Shown one piece after another: positions 58,245 through 64,000 of a stretch of DNA of 64,000 nucleotides (positions within the stretch are counted from its first letter, which is position 1; each line of letters opens with the position of its first letter). The notes under the pieces were generated by a model. The model did no database searches and was not told the DNA's origin. It saw only the letters and a program-made list of their open reading frames with translations. The stretch lies in contig CM059576.1 in the NCBI GenBank assembly GCA_030386875.1, forward strand, positions 61,379,581-61,443,580, written 5' to 3'. The DNA comes from Morinoia aosen. Lineage: Eukaryota; Arthropoda; Malacostraca; Amphipoda; Talitridae. The position numbers and the translations under genes were made by a program.

Positions 58245-59849
58245 TTCAGAGAAATTATCTGTTCAGTCTGGAAATAAAAAATTAATAACTTCGTTATTAG
58301 GAGCAACTTATAAATATTAAACACGTAATTTTTGTTCACTTTCAAGAACTGATTTACTGATATGAAAAAAACTTTCCCCACTATTCTGAAGAAGGCTAGC
58401 CACGTATATGCACGTATGCAAAGTGACTATAGAGAATTAGATGAGCAGTTTTCAGCTCCAGCGGCTCGCATACCTTGCAGAAGCCAGCAAGTACCGTCAC
58501 GGTTCACAAGTTAATGCGTATAAATAATTGCGTTGCAACGTGCCCAGGCGCATACGCGAATCCGGGACTCGCGCCATTAATAGCGAGCTTTCTTCATTGA
58601 AGCTGTGAGGACCGTACGAACTAATAGTTCTTCTAATGAACAAGCTGACACAAGAGTCCCATTTCAATATGGCTAAGAAATTACAGCGGACATTTGTTTA
58701 GTACCTCTCTGAAGAATTAAAAAACGAAAAATTACGGGACTTAACTTGAAACGCTGGGACCTAATCCATATTGGATATGTATGGTAAGCATAAAATTTTT
58801 CTACAGCAATATTCAGAATACTATTGCCAAGGCTCATCGATGCAGAAAACTATTATTAGGTTTTATTTTTTAAAATCCCCTACCAGATGGTCGGATAACC
58901 AGAGAAGTATTCCATTATTTAATAATAGAAATATAGGTATAATATAAGTCTTTTGATGTTAATGTAAAAGGTTAGCGGTTCACAAAATGATGATACATCC
59001 CTATTGCATTCATTACATAAAATGAAACGAGTAGAAATAACGATGACAATGATAGAAGACCGCATCGCGAACTGGTTCATTTTCATTAACAGTTACGATA
59101 CAAATGAAGCGCGCAAACAATAACATTCATATATCTCAGGGTTCTGCATTTATTAACTTGACAACATGACTTGCTGAGTGAGGTCACGGGAAGGACTCTC
59201 AGTAGATCGTGAAACATCCGTTAATAGCCAAGCAACGAAAGCACCGTGCAGCAGCAACACGCCCTAGCATTTTTTACTGCTTCCCTCAAATCAAGCCATT
59301 AGGCGGGAGGTCCAATGATTTCGTCAGCAATTTCACGATGATTGTGTCTGAATTGTGGCGCCACGCGCTGTGTTATTGTGCCATGCTTAAACACTTAATC
59401 GTTCAGTACATGGTAGATACTACTAACTTACTGCGTACTTTATGATTTATTATATTCGGGACCGTAGACTACATCGACGGATATCTCATTGTATACCTAA
59501 CGTACCGTACTCGTATATGCAGAGCACTTTGGATTTAAGAATGAATTATCGTTTGCGCATTTCTCATTGATCGTAAGAATTTCCCTGATATATTAGTATT
59601 TTTCAAAGCGCAATCATAAAAAAATTTAAACAGTGAACTTATTGAAATACTTTTCCGGCTGGATGGGGAATGGCCCATTTCATTTAAAGAAGGATGTACA
59701 ATACAGTAGACACATGAATAAACTATCGACTTCCTGTTTTGCGCTGAAAGTTGCTTATTTGCAAAACTCAAGCAATATCATTCAACTATTGCTTTGTACC
59801 CGGATACTAAAGGCCATGCAATATCTTAATGCCTACGAAGATGTTTCCT
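58245..59849. other. Intergenic DNA between transposase and DUF4806-like gene
   Basis: 1.6 kb. Could hold 5' untranslated exons and a promoter for the DUF4806-like gene. Several GC-rich words at 58455-58580 stand out. No specific element recognised. Confidence 0.45.
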
Positions 59850-61716
59850 TTAAGGTAAAAGCATCATCTTGCTGTGAATTTCTTCTGCATCGAGAATTAT
59901 TGTCCTCCCATTTCGTTTGACACTGTGTATACCTAAGAACTGAGAATTTAAAGGCTCCATAAACAGAGGTCCTGCGTCCATCATGTCTAACGTTAAGTTT
60001 CCCTCATCTATTGATCGAATTATTCCTATGTAGCCTGTGTTCGACATAATAAATTTGTCCCTATCACTTGATAATTCAGGTTTCAGTTGAGTTCCTCTTA
60101 ATACTAGTTTGTTTTTCGAATACTCGTTAGTTTTAATTTTATTTTCCACAAGTTTTCCGTTCTCTAGCGAAAGGTGCCTGCACAACTGCTCCAAAGGCTT
60201 ATTTCTTCCAGAGAGACGTCCCTTCACACAAATACCTAAATAATTTTCGAATTCAAAGCTTGAAACTTTATCTGAAGGACCCCATTTTACATAATCGTCG
60301 ACTAGATGCACAACGGAGTGCACATTGTATGACAAAAAGCTAATTCCATACAGCTTATGGGAGGAACGAACGAAATTTTTTAGCAATGTCCTTGCACTTT
60401 CAATATTGCATAACTGATTTTCACCGAGCAAGATTCTCATCGCTAAACTTAAATTTAGGAAATTTTTGTAGATGTCTTCAGGTACAATACCAGACAGAAC
60501 ATTTATACCTGCATACAAGAGGAACAGTCTGAACTCTGTCGCCTTCCAAAAAGAAAGTGAGCAAAGACCACCTGATAATTTTCGATTAGAATCAGAAGGT
60601 ACATGGTCAGAAAAAATCTTTATGCGATCATTTAAAACTTTCTGATCAGTTTCATTCAGGTGACACTTCACTTCAGCTTTCTTAGATCCCTTTAGGCGAT
60701 TAAGAAATCGTTTTGTAACCCCAATACACACAAGGTGCACATAATCAAGGGAAAATGAAGTGACGAAACCTATGCCAAGATCTTTAAGGACAGGAAGTGG
60801 GCCAGATCTGTGATGAACAGAGTCTCTCTTCAAAAGGAATTCCTCATCAGTCCTTCTTCTGGCTGCAAGTTCAGTGAGGACAACGTGACCTCCTGCGTAC
60901 GCACCCCGTCTGCTGACAGCGCTCACACGCATTGTAGGAATTGTGATTAACAATTCGCTTTAGAGCAGATCGAACTGGTGCGTCACAAACAAATGCATTA
61001 ATATGAATCTTCACGATCTTGTGTTCTATCTCGCATCCTTCAGTGATCATTAGACGCATTTCACGGACGAATCTGCCCAAAAATCTATCTACATCAGGCA
61101 TTGTATTTGACTCTCCAGTTTCTGATAGATAGACTCCAACGCATATAATTTTTGGAGGATTAACGCACACCCGTAAAAGAATAGGGTATGCATGATACCG
61201 ACGAGAGTCTTCAAAAAAGGATATCCCATCCACATTTACGTTAATGAGAGCCGTATCTTGTTTGGAATTAGTGGCTGCCAAATGTTTTTTCGCACATTCT
61301 TGCCAATTGTTGAAATGAGCATACCGCCCGAAATGCATGTTTTCAATATCGACTTTAATATTTTGTTCGTCCTTCAGAGTTTCAGCAGTTAAAATCACTC
61401 CGGGACAGAAGTCATTCATATGATGTAAAAGAATAGTGACCGTAAGATTAGGTACGTTGGGGCAGTCAATGGACCAATTTCTAATAGCCGCTTCAATTCT
61501 GCTCTCTGTCGATATCAAATCAGATGTACATAACTCTCAAATAGGGTTTTAAGAGTCAGAGTTTTGGTTTTCTTCGCATTCTTCTAAGCAAGTCGTAGGC
61601 TGCGGGGAATTTTGTTTGTTTTCTTGTTCAGATGACTTGCGTGGTTGTTTTCTTCTGCCTAAAATAATTTGGCTTGCGCTTGCATCAACAGCTGAAGATG
61701 ATTCATCACCTGGCAT
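59850..61716 (-). pseudogene. CACTA-like (Tnp2-type) transposase gene, nearly intact
   Basis: Three collinear blocks. From ATG 61716 a polar N-terminus (MPGDESSSAVDASASQ) runs to TAA at 61549-61551 and, seven codons on, stops twice in the same frame. The main frame then runs from 61518: NVDGISFFEDS (D at residue 97), CDAPVRS and NACERCQ. A one-base shift near 60905 leads into SLDYVHLVCIGVTKRFL (D70 of the second frame), GGLCSLSFWKATEFRLFLLY and SVVHLVDDYVKWG. NVDG, DYxH and the later ENYL block recur in transposases that I assign tentatively to the CACTA/CMC Tnp2 group (RNase H-like fold, DDE). The C-terminus ends at 59850. Termini of the element were not found. Confidence 0.72.
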
Positions 61717-61719
61717 AGT

Positions 61720-62230
61720 AGCGTCATTTCGTTTCCCTTCAACTGCTTATTTTTGGTGATTAAAAAGTTCCAGCACACAACTCCTACGATGTCTTTGCTG
61801 TCATTTCGAGAGCTTTGAATAAGGTTTTCTGTTCATTTTGTTTAACTATTATAATTGCATATAAGATTTAAATTGGTTTACGCTCTGTGCATCGATGCAA
61901 ATAAAATTAGCAAATCAAGATTTCCTGCGCTAAATACTGAAATAGTGTCGCACAGAAACACATCATGCGATTTCTATTCAATATATACGCAAAAAAATAA
62001 TCTTGATAACTTTTACTATGTTACATACCGCAATTACCCCTAACACGGCCCATTGTCATCAAACAAGTAGGCTATATGACACAATTATCTCCTAGATCTT
62101 TTCTCGAACTGAAATTCTTCAATCTCAACCTTTCACTCAAAAAATAAATCACTACCTAGAAGACAAAAAGGTATTTTGGCATTTCAGGTCAGTCACCTCT
62201 TTCCTAATTTTTGATACCATATATAGATAA
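61720..62230. other. 5' flank of the transposase gene
   Basis: AT-rich, nothing recognised; expected to hold the promoter if the gene is or was active. Confidence 0.45.
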
Positions 62231-62757
62231 TGGGAGCCACTTTGAGACGTTTTTCATGAATATCATTTTTTGCGTAAACGCCTAAAATTCGAGATATAGC
62301 GCAGTTATATTTCCGGTAGGAATATCATTACCGCGACCACGCCACTCGCAGGTGAGAATGAGGTTCGGTTAGGTTAGGTTGTGATAAGGCCTACGTTGCG
62401 TTAGGTTAGGTAAGATTAAGTTAGGCAAGATTAGGTTAGGTTATATTTGGTTAGGTCATATAAAGTTAGGGTAGATTAAATTAAATTACGTTGGATTGGG
62501 TCAAGTTAGATTAGGTTACATCATGATGTACGAAAAATTCAATGCTAGCATTATCGTATTTGTAGAAACGCAGTCACAATATGTGAGAGAACAAGTGTCG
62601 CACGCACCATTCACAGCGGAAGCATTCATACCGTCGAGCGGTGTGGTCGTGGTAATGCTATTCGTACTGGACACATAATTGCACTATATATACGAGTATA
62701 TCTCGAATTTTAGGTGTTTGCACAAAAAATTTTATGCGTGAAAACTGTCTTAAATGG
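62231..62757. mobile_element. MITE carrying a TTAGG-type array (about 527 bp)
   Basis: Arms of about 120 bp are imperfect mirror images. Left: CACTTTGAGACGTTTTTCAT, GCGTAAACGCCTAAAATTCG, AGATATAGCGCA, ATTACCGCGACCACGCCACTC. Right: the same words inverted, from GAGCGGTGTGGTCGTGGTAA to TTTTAGGTGTTTGCAC and CTGTCTTAAATGGC. Between them at about 62360-62520 lies a degenerate array of GGTTA (telomere pentamer of insects). No coding frame; target duplication not resolved. Confidence 0.75.
62360..62520 (+). repeat. Degenerate GGTTA (TTAGG-type) array
   Basis: Words such as GGTTAGGTTAGGTT, GTTAGGTTAGGTAAG and TTAGGTTAGGTTATA. Insect telomeres are (TTAGG)n, but scattered copies are common inside insect genomes. 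Confidence 0.85.
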
Positions 62758-63503
62758 CACATTTTATCTATAAATGGTGTTAAAAATTAAAAAGTCGTGA
62801 CGGACCTAAAACGCAAATTTACCGAAAATAATTAGCCTAGAGTGATGCACCATTTGCTGGCCACAGCTAATTACCTGAAGAAATCAATTTAAAGAATTCA
62901 GTCATTATTGTAATCAGTTCAGCGCGCTCGAAGTGGTTCATTGTGAAGCATAAGTTCTTATTTTTGCGACTACAATAACTTATAGCATAATCTGCCACAT
63001 AAAACACTCAATCTGTTTTCCCGGTTTACTGATGGAAGGCATCCACAGTTTAACCCAATCTAAAGTTTTTGTGTGATGTACTTTCTCCGTGTTTCTAAAA
63101 GTCGTAACCAGACATCTCCCCCACACAACTCGCGCAACACACGTGCGCAACAATAACTATACATCCTTGTCAGTATGAAAGACAGGGGAGTTGTGCATAA
63201 CACTATCAAAAACAAAACTTTGGTTATGCATTCTTCACACTTTTTTTCACACTCATTGGACCCTCTCTGTGTTGATTGTATTGAGTGAATTTTATTCAAA
63301 CGCCTTCCCATTATTGACATTTCCATATATATATGTATTTATACACATCGACAATAGAAAACGTATATATAAACTTCACAATTCTGATTACACATTCTCT
63401 CCAATTAAAGGTACGTTTCCACAACATCTATACAATCATGCATACACAGAAAAGAAGAAAAGTCAAATAGAGATGTTCTTTTTACACTGTGTATTATACG
63501 TAG

Positions 63504-63619
63504 GTGCGTGTGTGGGATCGCGCATATAAAAAACGAGCAAACCAGTGGCCGCGGCGACCTTCAAAGTCGCCACTGCCACTGGTTTGCTCGTTTTTCATCT
63601 ACGCGATCCCACACACACA
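63504..63619. other. Long hairpin (about 116 nt inverted repeat)
   Basis: GTGTGTGGGATCGCG ... AAAAACGAGCAAACCAGTGG is mirrored by CCACTGGTTTGCTCGTTTTT ... CGCGATCCCACACAC. Inside, GGCGAC-cttcaaa-GTCGCC continues the stem. About 45 bp of nearly uninterrupted pairing. No gene. Confidence 0.85.
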
Positions 63620-63649
63620 TGCTAAGTCCCAAAAAACGGTGTGTCCAAT

Positions 63650-64000
63650 TTCAACTACGAATAACTACCAGTTGTATCAAAAAGTACCATGATGTATCAA
63701 GGAGTACTAATAAGAACCAATAGTTACCCTTAAAAAAAGTACCGAGAAGCACCGATAAGTACAAAAAGTACGAATGAGCAAAAGCAAGTACCAAAAAGTA
63801 CCAATAAGTAACAAAAAAGTACCAAACACTACCAAAAAGCACCATCATGTACCATCAAGAACATATAAGAACCAATAAGTACAAATAAGAACCAATAAGT
63901 ACCAATGAATGCCAATAAGTACCAATAAGTACCAATAAGTACCAAGATATACCAAGAAAAACAAATAATTACCAATAAGTACCAATAAGTAGCAAAAATA
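63650..64000 (+). repeat. 10-bp minisatellite, ACCAATAAGT, running off the window
   Basis: Dozens of variants of TACCAATAAG/TACCAAAAAG, becoming more regular towards the end (ACCAATAAGT three times in succession at 63918-63947). The array continues beyond 64000. Confidence 0.92.

Noticed and set aside
63504-64000. CRISPR-like array from the hairpin plus short repeats
   Set aside because: The 10-bp units are contiguous without spacers and the DNA is eukaryotic.

Overview
This is eukaryotic, very probably insect or other arthropod, nuclear DNA. It is AT-rich, genes are broken into exons with GT..AG borders, and most of the window is transposable elements inserted into one another. A degenerate GGTTA (TTAGG-type) array at 62.3-62.5 kb, Penelope, Gypsy, hAT, PIF/Harbinger, mariner and CACTA-like elements, and a DUF4806-like spliced gene all point the same way. 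The species cannot be named from sequence alone.

Layout. 1-5.4 kb: non-coding DNA with degenerate minisatellites and a telomere-like C-rich stretch. 5.4-43.8 kb: what I read as one very large CACTA/CMC-like DNA transposon. It has CACTGTAAAAAAT termini, a possible TA target duplication and subterminal ACCGT/ACGGT motifs. It carries a zinc-finger/transposase gene (6.6-9.4 kb), followed on the same strand by a spliced gene with a SAM-like first exon (9.4-41.5 kb). The first intron of the SAM gene (10.8-37.0 kb) is packed with later insertions. These are an inverted-repeat-rich element (11.7-20.8 kb) that holds a 7.8 kb Gypsy element; that Gypsy is itself split by two oppositely oriented hAT copies and a Harbinger. 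They are followed by a TTAA-flanked palindromic element, an inverted pair of truncated Penelope copies, a 9 kb decayed second Gypsy, and a second TTAA-flanked element. A further Harbinger sits inside the SAM exon.

44-50 kb: a third TTAA-type element, then a decayed non-LTR retrotransposon (endonuclease and reverse transcriptase traces) split by a short mariner derivative. 50-54 kb: non-coding DNA with a 20-bp minisatellite and a Harbinger-type MITE.

54.3-61.7 kb, minus strand: a transposase gene with a DYVH motif (two in-frame stops, one frameshift), followed by a seven-exon DUF4806-like gene whose exon phases all agree apart from one frameshift. The pairing (transposase first, spliced accessory gene second, same strand) resembles the 6.6-41.5 kb pair. 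62-64 kb: a MITE carrying the GGTTA array, a long perfect-looking hairpin, and a 10-bp minisatellite running off the end.

Insertion order can be read from target-site duplications: TAA, AATTA, GAGTAGAG, ATTCGTTC, TCA, ATGA and TA sites are all visible. The most interesting proposal is that the window holds two CACTA-like elements, each coupling a transposase to a different kind of spliced accessory gene.
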